Source: Sciurus carolinensis (lineage: Eukaryota > Chordata > Mammalia > Rodentia > Sciuridae). From it: 64,000 nt of DNA. A program made the translations under genes and the position numbers. The notes below the pieces were generated by a model. It was not told the DNA's origin. It saw only the letters and a list, made by a program, of their open reading frames with translations, and made no database searches. Shown here piece by piece: positions 25,901 through 35,202 of this stretch. The DNA lies in contig NC_062215.1 in the NCBI RefSeq assembly GCF_902686445.1, forward strand, positions 27,612,750-27,676,749. Direction: 5' to 3'. Numbering within the stretch: position 1 is the first letter of the stretch; every line of letters starts with the position of its first letter.

Positions 25901-26495
25901 ATATTCAGAATCAGGTCTGGCTTAGAGGGTGGAGACTAGCAGGGCTAAAGGAAGAAGCAGGAAACGTGTCTCTGCACCCCCACGATGCTTTGATGTGTTT
26001 GCTCACAGGGGCAAGGTTCCTGCTCTCTTCTGGTGACTTCATGGGAAGTTGGCTCAGTCCCCAATTCTGCAGAGGGAATGCAGGCAGAAAGGAGCACAGC
26101 AAATGGGCTTCACCCTGGATGCTTAAACAGCAGGTGTGAAGGGAAATGGAGTGGGTGCTGGCCAATGGGAGGAGCCACTGAACTGGGGAATACTGCTGGT
26201 CCTGGGGCTTTTGCTCACTGGCTCCCTCCCATCCTCAATTTCCTGCACCAACAAAGACACTGCTCAGAAATCAGAATCCTTCCCAACACATAAACACTCA
26301 GGGGCAGCCACACACAAGCCCTACCTCATTTGCCTCAACACCCTGGGTTCTCATATGCTGCTAAAACCACAGGCTGGCACAAGTAACCTGAAATCAGTGT
26401 CTGAGCCAACACATCCTAAGAAACTGGGAATTGGGGAAGACCATGGTCTAAAGTGGTATTGGTGATATTGTTTCAGATGGGTTTTTCTTTTCTTC

Positions 26496-26497
<2 letters not shown>

Positions 26498-26536
<39 letters not shown>
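26498..26536. repeat. 39-base T homopolymer
   Basis: An uninterrupted T run lies about 590 bases inside the CA10 intron. No SINE or L1 body could be seen on either side, so it is either a bare homopolymer or the tail of an element too decayed to recognise. Its length may partly reflect sequencing or assembly error. Confidence 0.85.
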
Positions 26537-26537
<1 letters not shown>

Positions 26538-26916
26538 TGGTGGAGGGGGGCGTGCCACCAGGTTTTAACACCCAAATCCATCCCCATCCTTCCGTGTGTG
26601 GGGAAGGCATGGAGGACGACTACAGCTTTTGGGTCCCTGATGGTATTCCCCAGTCCCGCATCCTCCCGCAGTCTCTTGAAAGTGCCTAAACACCAGGGCA
26701 GGGCTGTTCGTCCATTTTGCCAGTCAGGAACCACCGAGTTTGGGAACTTTGAAAGCCAGGGGATGGGGGTGGGGGTTGCCAAGGCTCAGATTTCGGCGCC
26801 AGAGTTCTCAGCCAGAAAAGCAGTTGAAAATCAACACCCATCTGCCTCTTCTTTCTAAACCCCCATCTCCTTCTCCATTCTCCCTTCCAGGGACTCCACA
26901 CAGATCCTACCCCCAC

Positions 26917-26919
<3 letters not shown>

Positions 26920-26957
<38 letters not shown>
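26920..26957. repeat. (CA)n microsatellite in CA10 intron 1
   Basis: About 19 uninterrupted AC/CA units lie 170 bases past the CA10 donor. Runs of this length are commonly polymorphic. The valine-cysteine repeat frame on the minus strand is a translation artefact of this tract. Confidence 0.9.
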
Positions 26958-26962
<5 letters not shown>

Positions 26963-27119
26963 GGGCTTTGACAGTTTTTGATTCTCAAAACAGCAAACCC
27001 ACAGAACCCAAGGGTCTGTATCACCCGCTTCCTTCCCTCCTCAGGTCTACACACAATAAAATCCCATACATTCCAAACATCACAATATAAACCAAACCCG
27101 CCCATGACTCCAACACGTC

Positions 27120-27130
27120 CCGTACCTGAT
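27120..27130 (-). other. CA10: 5' splice donor of CA10 coding exon 1
   Basis: The minus-strand sequence ATCAG|GTACGG matches the mammalian U2-type donor consensus. Its position reproduces the expected break after one base of codon 21. Only the donor is in the window; no acceptor leading into the residues after the signal peptide was found to the left. Confidence 0.88.
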
Positions 27131-27186
27131 ATGCAGACGATGAAATTGGCTTGAAGAAGAAAAAGCACCTCCCAGACTATTTCCAT
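27126..27186 (-). CDS. CA10: CA10 first coding exon (carbonic anhydrase-related protein X), 5' partial gene
   Basis: Reading the minus strand from the ATG at 27186-27184, the frame gives MEIVWEVLFLLQANF followed by IVCIS. I recognise this as the amino terminus of mammalian CA10, a secreted, catalytically inactive alpha-carbonic-anhydrase-fold glycoprotein known as a neurexin ligand in brain. The 20 residues are a signal peptide: acidic start, then a hydrophobic core (VLFLL, FIVCI). Coding stops after one extra G at 27126, where CAG|GTACGG gives a strong donor (GT at 27125-27124). A phase-1 junction fits the next codon, Ala (G|CN), expected at residue 21. The start context is strong (A at -3, G at +4). 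The frame stays open to 26686 only because intron is being read through. The carbonic-anhydrase domain lies in exons beyond the left edge of the window. Gene identity is confident; the mature protein cannot be checked here. Confidence 0.93.
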
Positions 27187-27200
27187 CCTCTGATTCTCAT
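27177..27200 (-). other. Upstream ORF 2 overlapping the CA10 start codon (7 codons)
   Basis: A minus-strand ATG at 27200-27198 starts a seven-codon frame (M-R-I-R-G-W-K) that stops at TAG 27179-27177. The frame runs across the CA10 ATG at 27186 in a different register and ends 10 bases inside the coding sequence. Context is moderate (G at -3, A at +4). Overlapping upstream ORFs usually reduce main-frame initiation because terminating ribosomes have passed the start. Use of this ATG is inferred, not shown. Confidence 0.6.
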
Positions 27201-27211
27201 TCCAAGTGCAT
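27197..27211 (-). other. Upstream ORF 1 in CA10 leader (4 codons)
   Basis: On the minus strand an ATG at 27211-27209 opens a four-codon frame (M-H-L-E) ending with TGA at 27199-27197. Its context has G at -3 but C at +4, so it is moderate. It lies wholly upstream of the main ATG. Its TGA overlaps the ATG of the second upstream ORF (ATGA arrangement), so scanning or reinitiating ribosomes could meet the second one at once. Confidence 0.6.
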
Positions 27212-27255
27212 CACTCGACGGGAAAACAGGGGGGGAAAGGGGGTGCCCGACACGG

Positions 27256-27278
27256 CACACATACACACACACACACAC
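27256..27278. repeat. Short CA/TG run in CA10 leader
   Basis: A CA run with one T interruption lies about 75-95 bases upstream of the CA10 ATG, so the transcript would carry a UG-rich stretch there. It is much shorter than the intronic CA run at 26920. Confidence 0.8.
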
Positions 27279-27497
27279 TCCGGAGCGAGCGCACACTCGC
27301 ACTCCCACCCGACAGCCGGCCAGGGACAGTCACCCCCAAGATCAATATCGCAGTTTGAATTGTTCCGGCAAATCTCCCCTCAGGCTCGACGGATGTGCGC
27401 CCCAGATGTGCTGACACATGTCCGATGCCTCGCTGTCTCGGAGGTCTCCCCACTCGCGCGTCTCTGCTCCTCGCACCAGTGGTGGAAACAGCACTAG

Positions 27498-27513
27498 CAG
27501 CGGCGGCGGCAGC
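27498..27513 (-). repeat. Short GCC/CCG triplet repeat in CA10 leader
   Basis: The minus strand reads GCTGCCGCCGCCGCTGCT. This gives three uninterrupted GCC units flanked by CTG-type triplets, about 310 bases upstream of the ATG. A CCG repeat is known in the human CA10 leader; this copy is short and interrupted. Confidence 0.75.
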
Positions 27514-28152
27514 CACCTGAAGCCACCAGCGCTGGGCTCTTCCTGCAAAAACGAGACCCCGATCCGCCAGGCGCCCCAAGAAGACATAGACGATAGCCCC
27601 CCGCCGGGCCACGCCGTGCAGTTCCGGGCTCCCGGCAGCTCCTAGCCCTCTGGCTAAGCCCAGGCAGTCCGCGACAAGTTGCCCTCGAAGTCCGTTCCCC
27701 TCACCGGGGCATGGTCAGAGGGTGGCTTCTCCGCTCGGGGCCGTTCTCCTCCTGCTTCCGGGGGTGGGGGGAGGAGCAGACACAGCAGACAGACAGACAG
27801 AGAAAGAGGCAGGGATTATTGCCAGAAACCGCCGGCCACCGGCAGCCTCCGCCGACCCTCCCTGCTCCCCAAGTCCGCGCGCAGCCTGCCGCCTCCAAGC
27901 CGGGTTCGGGCCGCGCTTCCAGAACACCTAGTGAAACCGCTGGGCTCAGAGAACTGGTGCGCGTTGGGGGCCCACTGGCTCCCCACGTCGCGCGCGCGCT
28001 TTCTGGTCCTTTGCTATTTTCCTGGGCTCCCCAGAACCCCCAGTTGCCTCGCTTCCATCGCCCGCAACTAGCGCCGCCGCCGAGATTTTCCGCAATGCAA
28101 CTGCAGGGGTCGTTATTTCCTCGCCTACGGATCCGGACGCTTCCCGATTCAG

Positions 28153-28240
28153 AGAGGAGGAGGAGGAGGAGGAGGAGGAGGAGGAGGAGGGCAGGTGGGG
28201 GCGGGAGGAGGAGGAGGAAGAGGAGGAGGAGAAGGAGGCT
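28153..28240 (+). repeat. (AGG)12 and adjoining G-rich purine tract
   Basis: Twelve uninterrupted AGG units span 28155-28190. They are followed by GGGGGCGGG and further GAGG/GAAG units to about 28240. The plus strand is purine-only for long runs with closely spaced GG and GGG, so it can in principle form G-quadruplexes, and the minus strand is CCT-rich. The long leucine- and arginine-rich frames crossing this tract are triplet-repeat artefacts, not genes. Confidence 0.9.
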
Positions 28241-28243
28241 CGG

Positions 28244-28253
28244 CCAGGTGAGC
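28244..28253 (+). other. Candidate splice donor for a divergent transcript
   Basis: CCAG|GTGAGC on the plus strand is a near-perfect donor (GT at 28248-28249) in the CpG island, pointing away from CA10. CpG-island promoters often give divergent noncoding RNA. Nothing else in the sequence proves transcription on this strand. Confidence 0.3.
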
Positions 28254-28703
28254 GTTCTCACTGCCGCCGGTAATCCCAACGTCAGCTGGGGCGCTGGGCA
28301 CCCGGGGGCGGAGGAAGAAGTCCAAGGTGGGGAGGCGAGGTTTAACCCGGCCATAAGGAGGAGGAGAAGGCTGGGCGTCAGAGCTTGAGGCCGTGGCCGC
28401 TGCCTCGGCCCCAGCCCCTAGCGGCCGCCTCTGCGCTCCGCCCCGCCCGGCTGCCTCGGTTACCCTCCAGGATCTTTGAGTTTCTCCTCTCCTTAAAAAG
28501 AACTTCGCGCCTGCTTGTTCCGCGCAGGAAACCCGGGCGGGACTCATCCTGGGAGTGCTGTGTTGTGCTCTCCCTCCGCTGCGGAATATTGGGGATTTTT
28601 TTTTTTTTTTTTTTTTGCATAATTCATTTCCTGCCCTCTTCCTTTCATCCCTCTCTTGCCCCCTCCCATTCCTTCCCCCTTTCTGCTCCAGTGCCAGAAC
28701 ACT

Positions 28704-28712
28704 ACTTACCCG
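28704..28712 (-). other. Candidate splice donor for an upstream noncoding CA10 exon
   Basis: On the minus strand CCGG|GTAAGT matches the donor consensus closely, with GT at 28709-28708. It lies inside the CpG island about 1.5 kb upstream of the CA10 ATG. It could end an alternative noncoding first exon splicing towards the coding exon. Consensus donors also occur by chance, so this is a hypothesis. Confidence 0.35.
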
Positions 28713-29239
28713 GGAGTTCTCCTCTCTGCAGGTTCCTAAACCAGGTGCAACTCTTGCCTGCAAGTCCCTCACTCCCTCCTCTCGAAAGGGGAAAAAAACG
28801 TCTAAGTCCGCTGGTGCCAGCAGCGGTTGCTGCCAACTGCGCCTTTACTCAGCTCTGGGAGATCCGAGACTTGGAAACCCGGGCCTTCAGGGAACTGCTT
28901 TCCCTTCTTGTTTTTCTTTGACTGTTTTTCTTTAGGGACGCTCTAGTGTTTTGGAGGCTTTTGGTGGGCTCCAGGATACTCTCCGCCAGCGACTCTCAGC
29001 AGCTTCCAGAGAAGATTTCCCCACTAACCCCGTGCGCGCGCACACACAAGCCCAGCGCGCGACTCTCCACGGCCCCAAGGGAAGGTGGGGGCGGCGCGAG
29101 CACCACCCATCACCCAGGGCAAGCCGGAGCCAGCCGGTCCGCAGAAGGTCTCGCGGTGAGGCCGGCAGTCTGAAGCCTGGGAAGGACTTGTACCGGGCTG
29201 CAGTGTGGATGCGCTAGAAATGGAACGAAACCCTGCGCT

Positions 29240-30765
29240 CGGGACTGTTCGCCTAAGAGGACTGAGAGTGAAAGGAAAAGAAAAACTGCAGCAGATTTGT
29301 GTGCCTCTATCTCTGCAGTAGTGGTTTGCGAAAGCCCCAGACCTACCTTCCTTGGGGGGGTACCGAAGAAGAGGAGGGCAGGGCAGAGGGAATCCCTGGA
29401 AAGACCTAGGATTTCTCGACGCGCTTGTCCCGATTCTGAACTGTGACGATGGGAAATTTTGCACAAGCGCGGATGGACACACACAACAAACACAAATACA
29501 CAATAACCCGCAGTGAATTTTTTTGGGGGGCTTTTAAATTTTTTATTTTTAGAGACCATTTCAGTGTGAGCATCCATCTAATAACGGCAAAAAGGGTGGA
29601 TAAGTGGAGAGGAAGGAAGTGGGGAAAAAAGGGGGTTGCTGACACGGTAGAATTCATATAGAAGTCTTTCCGCAGCGAACCGGACACCCACGCAGTGTGA
29701 TATCTGAAGGTGCAGCATAGGAGCCAAAGGAGTTACACTAAAATGCTCCCAGGATTCTCGAACGGACTCCACTGCCCAAGAGCCTAGGGGATCTTTTTGA
29801 TGAGTGGTGGAGAGAGGAGAGAGAGCAACCAGAGGGAGAGCAGAACAGAAGCTCTTGTAGCTATTGGGGCTGGGCTGGCTGCAAGAGCCCGAGAGTGTAG
29901 TCCTGCTGCCTCCCGGGATTCTAAAAAGGAATCACCGGCAGACTTGCCAACTCTTTGAGATGGAGGTGTGGCCGAGGGATCTGTTCTCTGAGATGACAGA
30001 CAAGGACTCCAGGTGGTCAACACATTAAAAATCTAGGCCCAGATGAAATAAATCCATGATTCTTATGTAGAGAGCTTCGAGGCTCAGCAGGAAAGACATT
30101 GAGACTTAAGAACATTAAAAGAATCCGAGATAGTGAGAATTAGCCCATTTAGGAAACATATGGGGAGTGATTGTCACCGTGCCTTGAAAGTAGACTGCAT
30201 AAAAGGGACTTTTGAGGGACGAGGGAAGAAAGCAATCTGCCAAATATGAACAGATCCACCCAAGTGAAAGTTCAGGACCATGAACAGCGACCTGCCTTCT
30301 CTACTAGGGTATTGGGATTTACTGTCAGCAGGAGGGCTCCCTCCACTGCTAGTCAAGCAGGGTGCCTGGATTTTTATACCACGACCCCATTCATTTATTA
30401 TCGAGCTCTGCAAATATAAAGTAAGTGCCTTATATGTGTCAAGCACTGTGGCAAGATGCTGGGGTTGTGTAATTGAAATGCATGATTCTTGTTTTCAAAA
30501 CCATACATCTCTCTACATTTTATCTTAAGACAAATGCCAGTATAATAATACTTCGTTTACTCCCTTTCAGTATGTATACCCGACTTCAGCACTCTAAGAA
30601 ATATTTAATGTATTATCTGCTACAATGTATTTTCAATTTTTAAAAATTCTTTTTTTTTTTTTTTTGTAAAACAAATTGTGGTATGAATGTTCTGATTACT
30701 TGCTATGGGCCAAATATTGCACAATTCCTTACATACGCTATCTCATTTAATCATCATAGAATTTT
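29240..30765. other. Promoter-proximal 5' flank of CA10
   Basis: GC content falls away from the island. No repeats were recognised until the LTR at 30.77 kb. Open frames of 60-159 codons here have no family resemblance, and most lie in or next to the CpG island where stops are rare. Confidence 0.45.
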
Positions 30766-30767
30766 GT

Positions 30768-31135
30768 ATTAGTCTATTCGTGCTGATATAACAAAATACC
30801 ACAGTTTTTATATTTATAAATATAAACTATATTTACAAAATATAGTTTATAATTTGTAAACTATAGAAATATTCTTACAGTTCTCAAAGCTGAGATTGAG
30901 GTTCTTGCATTAGGTGTTTGGGGAGGACCTTCCTGCTATGTCCTCATATAGTGGAAGGTGGAAGGGAAGAAAGGACCAAAGCTAGTTCCCTCCATCCCTT
31001 TATAAGTCACTAATCTATTCATGAGAGTGGAGCCCTCCTCACTTAATCAGTTCCCAAAAGGCTCTTCATGCTAGCACAATGGGGATTAAGTTTCAAATAT
31101 AATTTGAAGTGAACACATTCAAACCATAGCAGATC
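30768..31135 (-). mobile_element. MaLR-type solo LTR, interrupted
   Basis: TTGTATTAGTCTATTCGTGC, GATATAACAAAATACCACAG, then after an AT-rich TATA/TTTATA insertion (about 30805-30865) CTTACAGTTCTCAAAGCTGA, TTTATAAGTCACTAATC and a CATTCAAACCATAGCA end. This is antisense MaLR LTR order. Confidence 0.7.
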
Positions 31136-31821
31136 CCTGTGAGATAAATATTATTATTACTTCCATTCCACAGATACACAACAAGCTTAGGGTGGTTATT
31201 TTCCCAAAATCTCACAGTTGTCAATTAGTAGTATAGAGATCAGAGCTCCCTACATGCCTTGTAAAATGAAAAAAATATCATCTTTGGGAGTTTATTTTCA
31301 AATCAGAGTAAATTCTATCATTACTTATTACTGAGGTGTTTTCTTTAACCCCCCAAAACAAAGAAGTTGAAAAAAGTTCTTTCTGGAGCTAAAAGTTATC
31401 TTCAACATTTCCATATTTTAATGATCTTATACTTTATCTTGAAAACTCCAAAAGTCTCAACTATATCTATTTTCTGTTTCCTATTCTTCTACTCTTCTCC
31501 TCCACAAATTCAGTGCAAGTGTCTTACGCATTTAGTAGAGGCTCGATGGAGCCCAACTGTGAGAGACAACCCTAATTGCCTCATAGAGACCAGGGGATTA
31601 CCAAGAGAGGATAAGATTGAGTTTCCTTGGGTTCTTCCTCTACCTTTTCTTTCATTCAGTCCCACAGAAGGAGGAGTAACTCATCTGATTAATAAATTTG
31701 TAAAAGCTTCACATCTATTTGGCTACATTTCTCAGAGGCTGTGTATGCTCTATTAGAAGACCAAGGAAATTCATCTCTTCTCCCCATTCCATTACTCTAT
31801 TGGTAAACATGTATTCAGATG

Positions 31822-31853
<32 letters not shown>

Positions 31854-32210
31854 GAAAGAAAAAAAAAACCTCACTCTGTATCTTACTATGTATTTCTATT
31901 CTTCATCCTATATCTACCTTAAGAAAAACAGTGTCAGTAAGGTCTTTGTTTTTTTATAGTAATTGGGTTTCTGAGGCCAGACACAATCATCCATGTGTCT
32001 GGAAAATAATATTTAGAGCCTTCTTTGTGAACCCAACCACTTTTACAGGTGATTTGGAGGTAGTGGTAGAAAAGTGCCATTTTAATCGTATGTCTAAATA
32101 ATTTTATTCAATGCTAATATATTCTAAAGCACTTTGGAACATTTTAAGCTCAATGTATTGAATATGCCACCCTTATTTAGAAAATGTTTCTATTTTTAAT
32201 TTCTTCCAGG
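31135..32210. other. Unassigned 5' flanking stretch
   Basis: Contains a MIR-like start (31140-31250), a 26-base A run (about 31822-31848) and AT-rich sequence. The lysine-run frame at 31719 is an artefact of that A tract. Confidence 0.45.
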
Positions 32211-32509
32211 TCAGAGGAAAAGAGAATTGAGTGATTAAGCTCTTCAAACTTCTATCAAAAAGTTGAAATTATTCAAATAAAAGGAAAGACAAGACATTTT
32301 CTGAATGAGAAAGCTCAATCCTGTTAAAATAAAATTTTACCCAAGCTGATTTCTAGAGTCAGTATAATACCAATCAAATTCTCAGCACTTTTCTTGTAGA
32401 AATTAACAAGATGATTCTAAAATCCATGTGAAAATACAAAGGGGCTGAAAATAGCCCAGGCATTTTGGAAAAATAAAGATAAAATTGGAAGATTGAAACT
32501 ACATGACTT

Positions 32510-32601
32510 GGGCTGGGGTTCAGTTCGTAGAGTACTTGCCTGTCAAGCACAAGGCCCCGGTGTTCAATCCCCAGCACTGGGGAGGGAAGAAAAAAAAAAA
32601 A
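32510..32601 (+). mobile_element. ID SINE inserted in L1
   Basis: Forward ID (GGCTGGGGTTCAGTTCGTAG, GTGTTCAATCCCCAGCAC) with an A-rich tail. Near-perfect 14-base target-site duplication AAACTACATGACTT / AAACTACCTGACTT (32496-32509 and 32602-32615), with one difference. The insertion therefore postdates the L1. Confidence 0.95.
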
Positions 32602-33232
32602 AAACTACCTGACTTCAGGAATTAAAAAACTATAGTAACGGAAATAACATGGTACTAACTTCAAATTGTAGAAATAAATTAACAGGACAGAATAGAGAGA
32701 GAATCCAGAAATAGTATGACACATATTATCCCAGTTGATTTTTACAAAAATGCAAACACATATGTTTTAACAAATTGTCTTTCAAATACCTGGATATCCA
32801 TTTTCAAGAAAACGGAAAGATAAATATAATTTATAAAGTATAATTTATACCTTGTGCCATATTAAACATTAAAATATATCATACACCTAAATGTAAAGCT
32901 GAAGTCTATAAAAATACTAGAAGAAAATATAGGAAGAACTTTTTGTAAACCTGGATTAGGCAAAGATTTCTCCCTAGATAATAGACACCAGAAATATGAT
33001 TCATAAAAGAAAAAATATAAATTGCAATTCTTTCCCAAATCAAGAACCTATGCTATTCAAAAGATAATTAATGTTGAGAATAAAAAGACAAATCACAGTC
33101 TGAAAGAAAATATATTGAAAAATGATATGTGCCCCAATTGATTTGAAAGTAGAACATGTAAGAATGCTCAAAAGGCAATGAAAATTTAAAAGTGGACAAA
33201 TGATTGAATGGAGACCTTGTCAAATATTTATT

Positions 33233-33276
33233 CACACACACACACACACATACACATACACACACACACACACAAA
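33233..33276. repeat. (CA)n/(CATA) microsatellite
   Basis: CA units with TA interruptions inside the old L1. Frames such as VCVCVC across it are artefacts. Confidence 0.9.
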
Positions 33277-34144
33277 CTGTTTTAAGGAAATTTACAAGCT
33301 ATTTCTAAAATTCTCATACATATATACATATATCTTCTCTTTACATATAAAAAAAGAATATAGAAAAATGCTCAACATACTTAATCATTAGGGGATTGAA
33401 GCTTAAATCCACATCGAGATAACAATATATATATATCTTTGTATGACTAAAATTAAAAAAATAATGACCACACCAAGTTTAATTGAGAATGTTAAGTACC
33501 TTGCACTCTCATACGTTGCCAATAGAAATGTAAAATCGTACAACCACTTCAGAAAATAATTTGGTGATTTAAGAAGTTAAACATATACAAACCGTATGAC
33601 CTAACGATTTTGTAATCAGTATTTATCCTAGAGAGAAATAAATGCTTATGTCCATACAAAGATTACAATTCTTATGCTCATAATCTTTTATTTATGATAA
33701 ATTTAAAACAACCCAGATGTCTGTCAACAGATTAATGGATAAAGAAAGTGTGGAAGAATTGCACAGCAGTAAAGAAGTAATGAACTATTGCAATTTGGGG
33801 CAAATTGAATTAATTTCAAAATCATTACACTGAGTAAAGGAAGTAAGATTAAAAAGAGTGCACATAGTATGGATTCCATTTATGTGAGATTATAGAAAAC
33901 ATATGCTAATCTACAGTTACGGAAAGACTAGTGACTTACCTGGGAGGACCGCAGGGAAGCAGAAATGACAGCAGGAAAGACTGGAAAAGGAGTGTAAAGA
34001 AATTTTGGGGGTAATGGATGTATTCATTATCTTAATTATATAGATGGCCTATGAGTGTATATATGTCAAAATTATCAAGTTATATACTTTAAATGTGCAG
34101 TTTGTCTTACATTAATTATTCCTCAAGATGGGTTAAACAGCTTT

Positions 34145-35200
34145 TAAAATGAAGGATAGAGACTATATTCATAGGTATAACTAACAAACTGGAACTGGAC
34201 CAGGCTTAAACACACTCACTCTTACTTCAGCACTCTGATTTTCTGTGAAATGTTCGTTAATGCTATCTTACTCAGACTTGGAGAAATATTAAAAATTGAA
34301 CTTCCAAATGTGTAATTTGGAAACTCTGATGTAAAGAACTAGCTCTGATGCCATAAATATGTTTTTTTTTTTAAATCTGTTGTATAGATATTAGATTGTT
34401 ATAATATTATTATCCTTTGGGGACCATGATCCTCTATTATTCATTGGGGAATTTCTCTTGGAGGTAGTGGAAATTACTCAGGTCAGTTCTGGAGAAAGGC
34501 AAATCTTGAGAGAGAAATGAAGACTTGAAAGATAAACTTTAGACTATGACTGAGCAAGAAATGCTTTATTTCCATTGAGTAGGGATGCCTGGTGAAGGAG
34601 TCTCTACATGGTTGGGAAAATGTTTGATGGGGAGGAAAAAGTTGGATTCTTTTCTGAGATATGTGCTGTGAGCAAGGCAAGGAAGAAGCCTTTGTTAAGC
34701 TTTGTACGTTGAGGGGATTTAATAAAACTGGCATGTAACTCAGTGAACTGAGAGTAGTCAGATCTGGTAACCAGTTAAAAGTTAATCTCTGAATATTATT
34801 TCTTTCTATCTGATGTCTCTTCATGTGAGTATCAGTAAACATTAAACCTCCTTTGGGAAAATTTCTGTGCCAACACTTGTGCTGCAAAGATGGGGGGGAT
34901 TGTAGCAGTTCCAAAGCCAAGGTGGAGATAATAAGGGAAGTAGAAGGGAACACTCAATGGTCCCTCAAATTGCAGAGTGGAACAGACAGTGACCCAAAGA
35001 GCTGATTTGTGTCAAAACAGAGAACTGCAAGGTAGAGTAGAGGTGGGCCATGATGAAGACAAATACAGTGATGAGAACATGGAGTTTGAACAGATAAACA
35101 CCCCTCACAGGACTCCCCAATAGTTCCTAGGAAGGAAAGAAGCTCAAAAGGGGGACTAGGAACCTACTATCCAGTGTGCAGATTTGAGGTCGCTGAACTG
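34145..35200. other. Unassigned 5' flanking stretch
   Basis: No repeat or gene was recognised. The 156-codon minus-strand frame at 34483-34953 has no signal peptide, domain motif or splice context that I can identify and is probably chance; it is the longest unexplained frame in the flank. Confidence 0.45.
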
Positions 35201-35202
35201 TG

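Larger units (their letters stand above)
1..27125 (-). other. CA10: CA10 intron following coding exon 1 (partial)
   Basis: This is the sequence downstream of the CA10 donor on the minus strand, running off the left edge. Neither the expected start of the mature protein nor a carbonic-anhydrase motif could be found in any minus-strand frame. The intron therefore exceeds 27 kb, consistent with the very large CA10 gene in other mammals. Its contents are itemised separately; most is old repeat or unassigned AT-rich DNA. Confidence 0.8.
25900..27125. other. CpG-island shore, left side of CA10 exon
   Basis: GC content rises from about 25.9 kb towards the exon. Apart from the T run (26498) and CA run (26920) no repeat is obvious, so promoter-proximal intronic regulatory sequence could lie here. 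No second exon or alternative start was found. Confidence 0.45.
27187..27700 (-). other. CA10: Probable CA10 5' leader next to the first coding exon
   Basis: This is the GC-rich stretch directly upstream of the CA10 ATG on the minus strand. It holds two short upstream ORFs (27197-27211 and 27177-27200), a TG/CA dinucleotide run (27256-27278), C-rich tracts and a short GCC repeat (27498-27513). The human CA10 leader is known to carry a CCG repeat, which supports calling this transcribed leader. The transcription start is not determined; the right boundary is a guess within the CpG island. A pyrimidine tract ending in AG at 27215-27214 could act as an acceptor for an upstream noncoding exon, but G at -3 makes it weak. 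Confidence 0.6.
27230..29240 (-). promoter_or_regulatory. CA10: CpG island / promoter region of CA10
   Basis: CpG dinucleotides, otherwise scarce in the window, are dense here: CGCGCGCGC near 27989, many GCGC and CCGG sites, and CG runs at 28070-28140 and 29030-29100. No TATA box is evident, which is usual for CpG-island promoters of developmental and neuronal genes. The island covers the region immediately upstream of the CA10 start codon on the minus strand. It includes an (AGG)12 tract (28155-28190) and further G-rich purine sequence to 28240. Candidate splice donors face both ways inside it (28709 on minus, 28248 on plus), so it may start transcripts in both directions. Confidence 0.85.
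32215..34145 (+). mobile_element. Old L1 ORF2 3' part and 3' UTR, split by an ID SINE
   Basis: Ordered L1 phrases: GATTCTAAAATCCATGTGAA, GGCTGAAAATAGCCCAGGCA, then past the ID AACTATAGTAACGGAAATAA, a TGAGAATGTTAAGTACC block, TGTCAACAGATTAATGGATAA and AAGTAATGAACTATTG. Stops and indels fill every frame. The 3' UTR-like tail fades near 34145. The CA tract at 33233 lies inside. Confidence 0.85.

Noticed and set aside
26686..27186. 166-codon minus-strand frame starting at the CA10 ATG
   Set aside because: Only the first 20 residues are CA10. The remainder is intron read-through, including the CA microsatellite as a VCVCVC run.
27701..28388. Long open frames on both strands (217 and 225 codons) in the CpG island
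   Set aside because: They run through the (AGG)n tract and very GC-rich DNA where stop codons are rare. The proteins are mostly leucine or arginine runs with no domain, and no splice or conservation signal supports them.
28149..28921. Frames of 126-207 codons around 28.1-28.9 kb
   Set aside because: Low-complexity proline-, leucine- and lysine-rich translations of CpG-island sequence and the T run near 28597; they probably mark leader or promoter DNA, not protein.
34483..34953. 156-codon minus-strand frame in the 5' flank
   Set aside because: No recognisable motif, no repeat-derived domain and ordinary AT-rich composition; length alone is within chance for 64 kb.
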